This document shows positions 38,355 through 47,222 of a DNA stretch of 64,000 bases, piece by piece. How positions within the stretch are numbered: the stretch's first letter is position 1; each line of letters opens with the position of its first letter. The notes under the pieces are model-generated. The model did no database searches. It worked only from the letters and a program-made list of their open reading frames with translations, and was not told the DNA's origin. A program made the position numbers and the translations under genes. Source of the DNA: Acidobacteriota bacterium (lineage in GTDB: Bacteria > Acidobacteriota > Terriglobia > Terriglobales > Acidobacteriaceae); contig JAJXWA010000005.1 in assembly GCA_021781795.1 (NCBI GenBank), forward strand, positions 47,657 to 111,656, written 5' to 3'.

Positions 38355-39617
38355 TTATCCCTCAAACACCGGCGCAATGTGCCGGTTGTAGAGGTTCTCC
38401 GTCACGTTGCGTGCAATCACGTCTTCATGCGCTTCCAGCAGACTCAGGTAGCGCGGGCCCATCTTCGCCGCCACCTTGAAGCCCACATGCAGCAGTTGCC
38501 GCAGGCTGCTGTTGTAGGCCGCCGCGCCAGGCACATGCCGCAGCGCCGACGTGTACTGCTCCGAGGTCCACTTCGCAACCTCCGCAGGTGCAGGCAGCTT
38601 GGCCACGTCAATATCAATCACCGTCGCGTAGGGCGCGCACAACTCTTCGCGATGTCCATACGCCTCGGCGTAGATCTCCTTCGCCAGCGCCAGCCCATCG
38701 CCACCCGCTTCCGCCAGCCCGATCAGCTCTTCCAGCCACGTCGTGCCCGCCGTCTTCAGGTGCACGCCCGCGTCAAAGCGCTTCATCGTCCGGTGAATCG
38801 CCGGATAAATCGAAAACTTGTCGCTGCCCGAGTGCACGCTCAGCTTCAGATTTTCCGGCAGTCCGAAGTGTTCCACCGCGTGCGCAATCGCCGCCACGTC
38901 CAGCTGGAACTCGCGCTCAAACTGCGCCACGTCGCCCACGTAGTCCACGCCCTTGTTGAACCGCCCGCTGAACTTCGGCGCAATCGTCTGCACCGGAATC
39001 CCCTCATCCGCAATCGCCGCAAGAATAATCAGCAGTTCCACCGGGCTCTGCGCCGTGTCGGTCTCGTCCATGGACACTTCGGGAATGAAGTTGCCTTCGC
39101 CCTTCGCCGCAACAATCGTGCGGTACACCTCGCCCGCCGTCTTCACCGCGCCCAGATACTTCCGCGCCGTCTTCTCCAGCAGCTCCGGCGTAATCTCAAA
39201 CGCCTCGCTCACGCCCTTCAGCGCAATGCGTCCCGCCAGCCCCGCGCGCTTCTTCACAAAGGCGCTGATCTCCGCCTCTGGCGCGGCTTTTCCGATAAAG
39301 TCCGCCACATCCAGCGTGTAGAAGTCGCAGGCAGGCAGAAACCGCCCCACCGTCTGCTGCGTAATGTGGTCTGCATCGCAGAAGTACGGCCGCGTCCAGC
39401 CCAGTGCCTTCACAGCGGCGTCCGCGGCCGCGCGCACGCTCACCGGCTCCGAGCCGATAATCATGTGCTCGCGGTTTGACTTGTTCCACACCGGCGCCAC
39501 TTCCACACCGTGCTCCAGCGCCTGCAGGCACGCCTTCAACTGCGCCTTCGCCTGATGCGCAAAGCGATCTCCGGTCCCGATCGAATACTTGGTCAGCTTA
39601 AGATTGCGGCTCCCCAT
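38355..39617 (-). CDS. uxaE: Tagaturonate/fructuronate epimerase UxaE
   Basis: 420 residues from the ATG at 39617 (GGAGA 6 bases upstream); an in-frame extension to 39671 lacks a site. The sequence (K-Y-S-I-G-T-G-D-R-F-A-H-Q-A near the N-terminus, E-V-S-M-D-E-T-D in the middle, F-S-G-R-F-N-K-G-V-D-Y-V-G-D and H-S-G-S-D-K-F-S-I-Y later) matches what I know of the UxaE family first described in Thermotoga maritima. It turns tagaturonate into fructuronate, letting galacturonate join the glucuronate branch without UxaB/UxaA. The neighbours UxaC and a hexuronate-type transporter support this. Confidence 0.87.
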   Translation of the reverse strand: MGSRNLKLTKYSIGTGDRFAHQAKAQLKACLQALEHGVEVAPVWNKSNREHMIIGSEPVSVRAAADAAVKALGWTRPYFCDADHITQQTVGRFLPACDFYTLDVADFIGKAAPEAEISAFVKKRAGLAGRIALKGVSEAFEITPELLEKTARKYLGAVKTAGEVYRTIVAAKGEGNFIPEVSMDETDTAQSPVELLIILAAIADEGIPVQTIAPKFSGRFNKGVDYVGDVAQFEREFQLDVAAIAHAVEHFGLPENLKLSVHSGSDKFSIYPAIHRTMKRFDAGVHLKTAGTTWLEELIGLAEAGGDGLALAKEIYAEAYGHREELCAPYATVIDIDVAKLPAPAEVAKWTSEQYTSALRHVPGAAAYNSSLRQLLHVGFKVAAKMGPRYLSLLEAHEDVIARNVTENLYNRHIAPVFEG

Positions 39618-39676
39618 GATTTCTCCATTCAATAACTCGTACTGCAAATCGAGTACTGCAAAAAGCTTCAAAAGAC

Positions 39677-40987
39677 CTACGCCGTCAGCTCCGCTTTCTT
39701 CAGTCCTGGAGCCAGCGCGTACAGAATCGCCAGAGCCAGCAGATACGCACTGCCCGCAATCGCAAAAAGGCTCGCGTAGCTATGCGTCAATTGCAGAATG
39801 TGCCCTGCATAAAACGCCAGCAGTGCGCCGCCGGCCGAGCCCGCCATACCGCCAATGCCCGTCACCGAGCCCACCGCACTGCGCGGAAACATATCCGACG
39901 CCGTCGTAAACAGATTGGCCGACCAGCCCTGATGCGCGGCTGCAGCCAGACTCAGCACGCCCACGGCGAACCACTCCGATGCAAGGTGCGTCAGCGCAAA
40001 GATCGGCAGCACCAGAACCGCACAGAACAGCATCGCTGCCAGCCGCGCCTTTGGCGCGCTCAGGCCCAGCTTCCGGAACGGCGCCGGCAGCCATCCCCCG
40101 CCCACGCTGCCCACCGCCGATGCGTTGTACACCACAATCAGCGGCAGGCCCAGATGCGCCAGGTCCAGATGAAAGCGCGCGCTGAAATACGACGGCAGCC
40201 AGAACAGATAGAACCACCAGATTGGATCCGTCAAAAACTTCCCGAGCGAAAACGCCCACGTCTGCCGGAAGCCAAGCAGCCGCCGCCACGGCACCTGCGG
40301 ACCCATCTGCGCCGCCGCTTCCTGGTAGATGTAGCGCAGCTCCGCGCCCGTCAGCGTCGGATGGTCCGTTGGCTTGCGATAGTTGCGATACCACCAGAAG
40401 ATCCACACCGCGCTGAACGTGCCCGTGATCAGAAACGCTGCATGCCAGCCGTAGTGCAGCGTCACCCACGGCACCAGCAGCGGCGCCAGCACCGCGCCCA
40501 GATTCGCGCCGGAGTTGAAGATGCCCGTCGCCAGCGACCGCTCGCTCTGCGGAAACCACTCCGCCACGGTCTTGATTGCTGCCGGAAAGTTCCCCGACTC
40601 GCCCAACCCAAGGCACAGCCGCGCCGCACCAAACTCCAGCACCGTGTTCGCAAGCGCGTGGCCCATGGCAGACAGGCTCCACACCGCCATGATCACCATA
40701 TAGCCGATGCGCGTCCCCACCTTGTCCACAAACCGCCCGGCCAGCAGCAGCCCGGTGGCATAGGCAATTTGGAACGCATCCACCACGTACCCATAGCCGA
40801 TCTCGGTCATCCCGATCGAGTGCGCCAGCGTCGGCTTCAGAATCGAGATCACCTGCCGGTCCATGTAGTTGATCGATGTCGCCGCAAAGAGCATCGCGCA
40901 AATCGTCCAGCGCACGCGCCCCGACCGCTCAATGGGCGGAAGCTCTTCTTCGATCGATTCGCTGGAAGGGATTCCGCCAGCCATCAT
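39677..40987 (-). CDS. exuT: MFS hexuronate transporter, ExuT-like
   Basis: 436 residues, 12 predicted membrane helices in the MFS layout. S-I-N-Y-M-D-R-Q-V-I-S in helix 1, G-R-F-V-D-K-V-G-T-R between helices 2 and 3, and C-L-G-L-G-E-S-G-N-F-P-A-A-I-K-T-V-A-E-W-F in helix 4 are characteristic of the anion:cation symporter group that contains ExuT. It would import galacturonate or glucuronate with protons. GTAAGGAG precedes the ATG at 40987 (a second ATG follows at once). It is 9 bases after uxaC. Confidence 0.9.
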   Translation of the reverse strand: MMAGGIPSSESIEEELPPIERSGRVRWTICAMLFAATSINYMDRQVISILKPTLAHSIGMTEIGYGYVVDAFQIAYATGLLLAGRFVDKVGTRIGYMVIMAVWSLSAMGHALANTVLEFGAARLCLGLGESGNFPAAIKTVAEWFPQSERSLATGIFNSGANLGAVLAPLLVPWVTLHYGWHAAFLITGTFSAVWIFWWYRNYRKPTDHPTLTGAELRYIYQEAAAQMGPQVPWRRLLGFRQTWAFSLGKFLTDPIWWFYLFWLPSYFSARFHLDLAHLGLPLIVVYNASAVGSVGGGWLPAPFRKLGLSAPKARLAAMLFCAVLVLPIFALTHLASEWFAVGVLSLAAAAHQGWSANLFTTASDMFPRSAVGSVTGIGGMAGSAGGALLAFYAGHILQLTHSYASLFAIAGSAYLLALAILYALAPGLKKAELTA

Positions 40988-40996
40988 GCAGTCTCC

Positions 40997-42388
40997 TTAC
41001 AGTCGGTAAGCCTTCTTCACCAGCCCGTAGGTTAGTTCATGCGCGACCTCGTGCGCCTCACTTTCATCGAGCCGGTGCTCCGCCACCAGACGCGCCAGAA
41101 ATGCGCAATCAATCCTGCGCGCCACATCGTGCCGTGCAGGAATCGACAGAAACGCTCGCGTATCGTCGTTGAAGCCTACCGTGTTGTAGAAGCCCGCCGT
41201 CTCCGTCGCCAGTTCACGAAAGCGCATCATTCCCTCCGGGCTGTCGAGAAACCACCAAGGCGGTCCCAGCCGCAGGCACGGATAGTGCCCCGCGAGCGGC
41301 GCCAGTTCCCGGCTATACGTCGTCTCATCCAGCGTGAATAGAATGATCGTCAGCTTGCTTTCATTGCCAAACCGGTCCAGCAGCGGCCGCAGCGCGTCCA
41401 CGTAGTTCGTCGCCCGCGGAATATCTGCTCCCGTGTCGCGTCCATACTTCTCATACACCTTGCGATTGTGGTTGCGCACGCTGCCCGGATGGATCTGCAT
41501 CACCAGCCCATCTTCCAGGCTCATCTGCGCCAGTTCGGTCAGCATCTGCGCCCGGAACAGCTCCTGTTCCGCCGCGCTCGCCTTGCCCGTCCGCACCTTC
41601 TCGTAGTGCTTCGCAGCCTCGGCCTTCGGCAGGTCCGCCGTCTGCGCCGTCGGATGTCCGTGGTCGGTCGCCGTACAGCCCAGCGTCTTGAAGCGCGCCC
41701 GCGCCTTGCGCAGCGCCTTCAGATATCCATCCCACGTCGCCGTGTCCTCGCCCGTCTTCTCGCCAAGTTCCGCCAGGTTCTCCGCAAAGCCCGCAAACTC
41801 TGGATCCACCACCGGGTCCGGCCGGAACGTCGGCACGATCCGCCCCTTCCATCCCGAAGCGCGGATTGCCGCATGATCCTCCAGCGAATCCAGTGGCGAA
41901 TCCGTCGTCGCCAGCACCTCGATCTTGAACCGTTCAAACAGCGCCCGCGGCCGGAACTCCGCCGTCTGCAGCTTCTCGGCAATCGTGTCGTAGTACTTGT
42001 CTGCCGTCTTCTCGCTCAGCCGCTCTTCCAGCCCGAACAGCTCCTGAAACTCATAGTCCAGCCACATGCGCGTCGGCGTTCCACGGAACAGCTGATAGTG
42101 GCGCGCAAATGTCCGCCACACCTTCCGCGGATCCTTCATCACCGTCTGCCCAATCTCCAGCTCATCCAGCGTTACACCCTGGCTGTAGAGCATGCGATAC
42201 ACATAGTGGTCCGGCTGAACCAGCAGCTTCGCCGGATCGGGAAACGGCTCATTCCGCGCAAACCACCCCGCCTGTGTGTGGCCATGTGGACCCACAATCG
42301 GCAGGTCGCGAACACGTTCATAAAGGGAGCGGGCAATCGAGCGCACATTGGGCTCGGCAGGGAACAGGCGATCGTCGTGGATCAACAT
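40997..42388 (-). CDS. uxaC: Uronate isomerase
   Basis: 463 residues from the ATG at 42388, where the family N-terminus M-L-I-H-D-D-R-L-F-P begins; a TTG at 42427 would add 13 residues. It isomerises galacturonate to tagaturonate (and glucuronate to fructuronate). G-P-H-G-H-T-Q near residue 33 is the metal-binding His pair, A-T-T-D-S-P-L-D the mid-chain motif, and M-Q-I-H-P-G and F-N-D-D-T-R-A-F the C-terminal parts of the site. First gene of the reverse operon uxaC-exuT-uxaE-SDR. Confidence 0.95.
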   Translation of the reverse strand: MLIHDDRLFPAEPNVRSIARSLYERVRDLPIVGPHGHTQAGWFARNEPFPDPAKLLVQPDHYVYRMLYSQGVTLDELEIGQTVMKDPRKVWRTFARHYQLFRGTPTRMWLDYEFQELFGLEERLSEKTADKYYDTIAEKLQTAEFRPRALFERFKIEVLATTDSPLDSLEDHAAIRASGWKGRIVPTFRPDPVVDPEFAGFAENLAELGEKTGEDTATWDGYLKALRKARARFKTLGCTATDHGHPTAQTADLPKAEAAKHYEKVRTGKASAAEQELFRAQMLTELAQMSLEDGLVMQIHPGSVRNHNRKVYEKYGRDTGADIPRATNYVDALRPLLDRFGNESKLTIILFTLDETTYSRELAPLAGHYPCLRLGPPWWFLDSPEGMMRFRELATETAGFYNTVGFNDDTRAFLSIPARHDVARRIDCAFLARLVAEHRLDESEAHEVAHELTYGLVKKAYRL

Positions 42389-42432
42389 ATTGGGCTGCTT
42401 TCGTGGCTTTTTGCCACAGGAATCCAACCTCT

Positions 42433-42447
42433 TTAGAGGTCAGACCA
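42433..42447. promoter_or_regulatory. Predicted GntR/FadR-type operator, site 4
   Basis: TTAGAGGTCAGACCA, the best match to the shared element. It begins 3 bases downstream of the predicted uxaC -10 and so covers the transcription start. It is also about 135 bases upstream of the regulator gene, which allows autoregulation. Confidence 0.7.
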
Positions 42448-42449
42448 CA

Positions 42450-42478
42450 AGTATACACACCCCATGCTCCTGTGTCTC
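42450..42478 (-). promoter_or_regulatory. Predicted promoter of the uxaC operon
   Basis: On the reverse strand GAGACA (42473-42478) is followed after exactly 17 bases by TATACT (42450-42455). Operator site 4 directly follows the -10. Confidence 0.6.
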
Positions 42479-42579
42479 GCTCTTCTTTCCTTCATTTTTA
42501 GAAAGCCTCCACCCCTCATGCGGTGGTAAGCTCTTTCTGTCCATATTTTCCGCATCGAATTTGCGCAAAGGTGCCTTCT

Positions 42580-43332
42580 ATGCCACGGGTCAGACAGGAT
42601 GTGCCCGAGTCCCACCGGACCATGCAAGTGGTCAACCACGTTCGCTCCCTCATCGAGAATGGTACGCTCCAGCCCGGTGACAAACTGCCCCCCGAGCGAG
42701 AGCTCGCGCGCGACCTCAAAATCAGCCGCGCCAGCCTTCGCACCGGCATCGGTTACCTGGCCGCCATGGGCGTCATGAAAATCCGCCACGGCGTCGGCAC
42801 CTTTGTCGCGGACGGCCCGCCAGACCTTGGCAAAGCTTCGCTCAGCTTTATGGGCCCGCTCCACGGCTTCCAGTCTTGGCAGATGTTCGAGGCCCGCATC
42901 CTGCTTGAAAGCGGCCTCGCCGCACTCGCCGCCGAGCGCGGCAAGGACGAGCATCACGCGGCCCTCGCTGAAGAGGTCGCAGAGATGTTCGCGGCCATCG
43001 AGAATCCCACCGAATACCTCATTCACGACGTCATGTTCCATCGCATCATCGCGCAGGCCTCCGGCAACCCCATTCTCGCCTCCATCATGGAGACGGTCAC
43101 CTCTTCCATGTATGACAAGCGCCGCAAGACCGTCGAACGCGCCATCGATCTGCGCGAGTCCGCCGAGATGCATCGCGAGATCTACCGCTCCATCCGCGGC
43201 CGCAAGACCGCCGATGCGCGCCGCCTGATGGAACAGCACTTGCGCATGGCGCAGATCGCGCAGGGCATGGAGCGCCCCGGCGACAAGCGTTCCGCCGCAC
43301 CCGCGACCCGAGAAGCGCCGCTGGGCGATTAA
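42580..43332 (+). CDS. GntR-family transcriptional regulator, FadR subfamily
   Basis: 250 residues from the ATG at 42580 (AAAGG upstream). The N-terminal winged helix reads I-E-N-G-T-L-Q-P-G-D-K-L-P-P-E-R-E-L-A, S-R-A-S-L-R-T-G-I-G-Y-L and H-G-V-G-T-F-V. The C-terminal FCD domain has the metal or ligand histidine positions in A-R-I-L-L-E-S-G-L-A and H-D-V-M-F-H-R-I-I-A. Relatives ExuR and UxuR bind TGGT-C-N-GACCA-like palindromes and respond to uronates. It is divergent from uxaC with operator site 4 between them, so it most likely represses the pectin/galacturonate genes until an intermediate binds. Confidence 0.9.
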   Translation: MPRVRQDVPESHRTMQVVNHVRSLIENGTLQPGDKLPPERELARDLKISRASLRTGIGYLAAMGVMKIRHGVGTFVADGPPDLGKASLSFMGPLHGFQSWQMFEARILLESGLAALAAERGKDEHHAALAEEVAEMFAAIENPTEYLIHDVMFHRIIAQASGNPILASIMETVTSSMYDKRRKTVERAIDLRESAEMHREIYRSIRGRKTADARRLMEQHLRMAQIAQGMERPGDKRSAAPATREAPLGD

Positions 43333-43353
43333 GCCGCCGCAGCGCTGCGCCTC

Positions 43354-46203
43354 TCAGAAGTTGAAGCGCGCCTCAAACTGAATCCGCCGGTTGTTCCCGT
43401 AGGACGCCAGCGAGGGATCCGTTGCCGAAGATAGCGTGTTCGACTGGTTGAAGAGCGGGGAGCTCAGATTGCCCGAAGGCAGCCCCTGATTGTCGTGATT
43501 CAGAAGATTCCGCGCCGTCACGCTCACCGTCATGTGCGGCCCCGTCGGCGTGTGCGGAATGTAGAACCACCCCGGCCGCATGCGCGCCGCTGGCGTCACT
43601 CCACCCGGCTCGGTCCGGTGAAACGCAAACGCCCGGCTCACGCGCAGATTCATCTCCACAAAATCCGGCCCCTGCGCAAAGTTGCGCGGCAAGATCGTCT
43701 CGCCCGCCGTTGGCGATGGATCCAGCAATCCGTACGGTGTCTTCACCACGCCCGCTTTGGTCGCATCCGTCGCAATGCCCGGCCGGTCATTATAGATCGA
43801 GTCGCCATTGTTGTCGTGGCCCGTGATGAGATTGAACGGCGCGCCCGAACGCACAATCAGATACGGACTCATCGTCATCCCCAGCGGCCCCGGTGTCGTC
43901 CCGTTCACCACAGCATAGTGATGGATGTCCGTCGCCGCGCGCCCGTACTCCGCCGCGATGTTGTTCCCATTCACAGGAAACATCGACGGCCCGTCCGTGT
44001 TGTCCCGCGCATGCGTCCACGTGTAGTTGCCGAAAAGCGCAAACCCGTTGCGATACTTGCGCCGCAGCGACACCGTCACCTGCGTCTCATTCAAATTCCC
44101 TGCCGACTGGTACTGGTAGTTGTTTCCCACCGCCAGGTTCGGCGCCACATTCGCGGAGTACAACAGATGCCGCCCCAGCGTCTGCGCTACCGTCACGCCG
44201 CCCACCACCGCGCCCGGCAGTTGCTGCTCCACCGCAAGCGACGACTGCATCAGATACGGTGACCGCAACCCGTTCGCCATCGTCTCTACCGTCTGCGGCA
44301 GCCCCATCCCCGCCAGCGTGCTCACCGGCGGCGCATTCGGATAGAAATCCGGGTTCGCCACCACATACTGCTGCTGCAGCACTCCGTCATAGCGCAGCGT
44401 GTTCAGATACAGCCCCGGCTGAAAGCGCTCAAAGAACATGCCCGCGCCGCCGCGAATCACGGTGCCATGGTTGCGCCCGAACGGCATCCACGCCGCCGCC
44501 AGCCGCGGCCCCACATCCGCCCAGCGGTGAATCGTGTTCTGTCCCTCCCAGCGCACGCCCGCGCTTAGCGTCAGCCGCTTGCTCACCTTCCAGTCGTCCT
44601 GCGCAAACGCGCCAAAGTCAAACTGCAGCACGCTCGCCGCCGTCGCGCCCGTCGCCACCGTGTACTGCGATGCCCCGCCGCCCAGCGCCCGAATCTGCGC
44701 CGACGTCAACCCCAGCCCCTCCAGCACCAACGTCCGGCGGTAGCGCTCCAGTGACGAGATGCTTTCCATTGCCGGCAACCCGTTTGTGCCCAGCACCGGC
44801 TGGTTATTCGCGTCCAGCGTCGGCGCCTTGCCGCCAGAAAACACATACTGCCCGTTGAAATCCAGCGGCGAAGCATTCTGGAACTCCAGCAGCCGCGCCT
44901 GACCGCCCAGTACCACCGTATGCGCGCCCATCGACTTCGTAAGATAGTCCTGAGCCTCGTTTAAAGACTGGATCTGCGAGAACGCCCCAGCCGCCGAGCC
45001 ACCGCCCGTGAAGGCATCCAGCACGTTCACCGCCGCCGACGTGCTCGCAGGGGTCCGGTTCAGGCTCTGCCGCAAGTACTGGTACCGGAGCTCGTTCACC
45101 GTCGTGCGATTGAGCGCCGTCGTCGCCGAAACCTGCGTATCCTCCGACGGAGCCACCGAGTTGTACGCTCCCGCGCCCAGCAGGAATCCACCCGGTCCCG
45201 CTCCGTCCGCCGCGTCGCGCGTGTATTCAAACCGTCCCGTCAGCGTCGTGTTCGCCGTCGCCTGCCAGTCCAGCCTGCCGCCTCCGGAAAGATTCTGTGC
45301 CGGCACCAGCAGCGTCTGGCTCAGTGTGGTCGGCTGTAGCGCCGCATTCAGCACCTGCGCATCCACCACCGCATTGTTGGTCGCAAACCGTCCCTGAAAA
45401 TCCACAAAGTACGAGAGCTTCTGCGTCAGCGGCCCGCCCACGCTGCCCGTCACCAGTTGCGCTCGGTACGGCGCCTGCGTAGTCGCATACGGATTCCGCG
45501 AATCGAAGTATGCATCGCTCACCCGGTAGGCAAACTCGCCGTGCGCCGGATTCGTCCCCGGCTTCGTCAGAATCTCGATGCGGCCCAGGCCCACATGGTC
45601 AAACTGCGCCGAGTAGGGATTCTGGTTGATCTTGATCTGCCGGATTGCCGCCTTTGGCGGCAGCTTCTGCCCGGTGAATCCATCCGTATAAAGCTGGACG
45701 CCACCCGATGGCGCAGGTCCCGCCATCGCCAGAAGGTCTTCCATCAAATCGTCCGGATCATCCGGCAATTCTTCCAGGTCCTGCTCGCCCAGCACAATCG
45801 CGCCCACGTTGGCCTCGGGCTCCGCGCTGATCAACGGCTCATCGTCCGCATTCACCACCACGTCCGCCGATGCGCCCTGCACGCGCAGCGTAATATCCGC
45901 AGTCGCGCCTGCCTCTGTCACGCGCTCCGTCACGCGGCTCTCGGCAAAGTTTTCCGCCTCCGCGCGGATTACACACTTCGCTCCAGCGGGTACCGCCAGC
46001 ACGTAGCTCCCGTCGTTCTCCGCGGTCGCCTCCGTCACCCGCCCGTGCCCGCACTCCGCCATCAGCCGCGCTCCCGGAATCGCCGCGCCCGTCTCATCGT
46101 GCACCGCGCCGCGCAGCTTCGCGCCCGCATCCTGCTGCGCCCGCGCGCTGCCCACTGCCAGCAGCGCCGCCGCGCACACACCCATCTCAATCCATCTCTT
46201 CAT
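43354..46203 (-). CDS. Oar-like TonB-dependent outer-membrane protein
   Basis: 949 residues. Signal peptide M-K-R-W-I-E-M-G-V-C-A-A-A-L-L-A to A-R-A-Q (about residue 23). A carboxypeptidase-regulatory-like domain follows (R-G-A-V-H-D-E-T-G-A-A-I-P-G-A, then N-D-G-S-Y-V-L-A-V-P). Then come a plug-like stretch (G-A-I-V-L-G-E-Q-D-L-E-E-L-P-D-D-P-D-D) and a long beta-barrel ending I-Q-F-E-A-R-F-N-F, with the terminal aromatic residue expected for outer-membrane assembly. Its start codon overlaps the epimerase stop (ATGA), so it is the last gene of the glycosyltransferase operon rather than of the pectin regulon. It may move or anchor that pathway's glycan. Confidence 0.86.
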   Translation of the reverse strand: MKRWIEMGVCAAALLAVGSARAQQDAGAKLRGAVHDETGAAIPGARLMAECGHGRVTEATAENDGSYVLAVPAGAKCVIRAEAENFAESRVTERVTEAGATADITLRVQGASADVVVNADDEPLISAEPEANVGAIVLGEQDLEELPDDPDDLMEDLLAMAGPAPSGGVQLYTDGFTGQKLPPKAAIRQIKINQNPYSAQFDHVGLGRIEILTKPGTNPAHGEFAYRVSDAYFDSRNPYATTQAPYRAQLVTGSVGGPLTQKLSYFVDFQGRFATNNAVVDAQVLNAALQPTTLSQTLLVPAQNLSGGGRLDWQATANTTLTGRFEYTRDAADGAGPGGFLLGAGAYNSVAPSEDTQVSATTALNRTTVNELRYQYLRQSLNRTPASTSAAVNVLDAFTGGGSAAGAFSQIQSLNEAQDYLTKSMGAHTVVLGGQARLLEFQNASPLDFNGQYVFSGGKAPTLDANNQPVLGTNGLPAMESISSLERYRRTLVLEGLGLTSAQIRALGGGASQYTVATGATAASVLQFDFGAFAQDDWKVSKRLTLSAGVRWEGQNTIHRWADVGPRLAAAWMPFGRNHGTVIRGGAGMFFERFQPGLYLNTLRYDGVLQQQYVVANPDFYPNAPPVSTLAGMGLPQTVETMANGLRSPYLMQSSLAVEQQLPGAVVGGVTVAQTLGRHLLYSANVAPNLAVGNNYQYQSAGNLNETQVTVSLRRKYRNGFALFGNYTWTHARDNTDGPSMFPVNGNNIAAEYGRAATDIHHYAVVNGTTPGPLGMTMSPYLIVRSGAPFNLITGHDNNGDSIYNDRPGIATDATKAGVVKTPYGLLDPSPTAGETILPRNFAQGPDFVEMNLRVSRAFAFHRTEPGGVTPAARMRPGWFYIPHTPTGPHMTVSVTARNLLNHDNQGLPSGNLSSPLFNQSNTLSSATDPSLASYGNNRRIQFEARFNF

Positions 46204-47222
46204 GCAATCCGCTCAGCCGGTTCCCGGTGATACTCCAGGTACCACCACGCAAACCGCTCCAGTCCTTCCTCAATGCTCACCACCGGCCGGTAGCCAGTCA
46301 GCGCTTCCAGTTCATCGATGCACGCATAGGTCTCCGGCACATCTCCCGGCTGCATCGGCAGATACTCCCGCATCGCACACCGCCCAAGGCTCTTCTCCAA
46401 CACGTCGATAAAGTGCATCAGCTCCACCGGCCGGTTGTTGCCGATGTTCACCACGCGGCTGCGCGCATCGCTCAGCACCGCGCCGCTGCTTTGCTCCAGG
46501 AGCGTCTTCTCCGGCGCCAGCGGCATCAGCCGCACCACCGCCTCCACCACATCGTCGATATAGGTAAAGTCCCGCCGCATCGCGCCGTGGTTGTAGATCT
46601 TGATCGGCCGGCCCATCTGAATCGCATCGGCGAATTTGTAGTACGCCATGTCCGGCCTGCCCCACGGCCCATACACCGTGAAGAACCGCATCCCCGTCAC
46701 CGCCATTCCGTAAAGATGGCTGTAGGTATGCGCCATCAATTCGTTCGCGCGCTTGGTCGCCGCATACAGTGAGATTGGGCAATCCACCGCATCCTTCGTG
46801 CGAAATGGAATCTCCGTATTCGCCCCGTACACCGAGCTCGACGACGCATACAGAAAGTGCTGCGGCGCGGCCTCATGCGCGCACGCCTCCAGCAGATTCA
46901 CGAATCCCGCCAGGTTGCTCTGCACATACGCGCCGGGGTTCTCCATCGAGTAGCGCACGCCCGCCTGCGCCGCCAGATGCACCACCACGTCCGGCCTCGC
47001 ATGCGCCAGCAGCCGCTTCACCACATGCCCATCCGCCAGGTCCATCAGTGCAAAATGGAACCGGCCATGCCGCTCCAGTTGCGCCAGCCGCGCCCGCTTC
47101 AGCGCCACGGCATAGTAGTCGTTCAGATTGTCGAGGCCATACACCTCGTGCCCGTCCTTCAGCAGCCGCTGGGCCACGTGAAAGCCCACAAACCCAGCCG
47201 CGCCCGTCACCAGCACTCTCAT
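46200..47222 (-). CDS. NAD-dependent sugar epimerase, UDP-glucuronate 4-epimerase-like
   Basis: 340 residues from the ATG at 47222, chosen for GGGAGGA upstream and the family N-terminus M-R-V-L-V-T-G-A-A-G-F-V-G-F-H-V-A; longer frames are not supported. Extended SDR with the G-x-x-G-x-x-G cofactor motif and catalytic Y-A-A-T-K. The D-N-L-N-D-Y-Y-A-V segment and G-W-P-like F-F-T-V-Y-G-P-W-G-R-P-D-M match UDP-glucuronate 4-epimerases, which make UDP-galacturonate for polysaccharides. ATGA overlap with the upstream phosphatase and downstream outer-membrane gene. Confidence 0.88.
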   Translation of the reverse strand: MRVLVTGAAGFVGFHVAQRLLKDGHEVYGLDNLNDYYAVALKRARLAQLERHGRFHFALMDLADGHVVKRLLAHARPDVVVHLAAQAGVRYSMENPGAYVQSNLAGFVNLLEACAHEAAPQHFLYASSSSVYGANTEIPFRTKDAVDCPISLYAATKRANELMAHTYSHLYGMAVTGMRFFTVYGPWGRPDMAYYKFADAIQMGRPIKIYNHGAMRRDFTYIDDVVEAVVRLMPLAPEKTLLEQSSGAVLSDARSRVVNIGNNRPVELMHFIDVLEKSLGRCAMREYLPMQPGDVPETYACIDELEALTGYRPVVSIEEGLERFAWWYLEYHREPAERIA

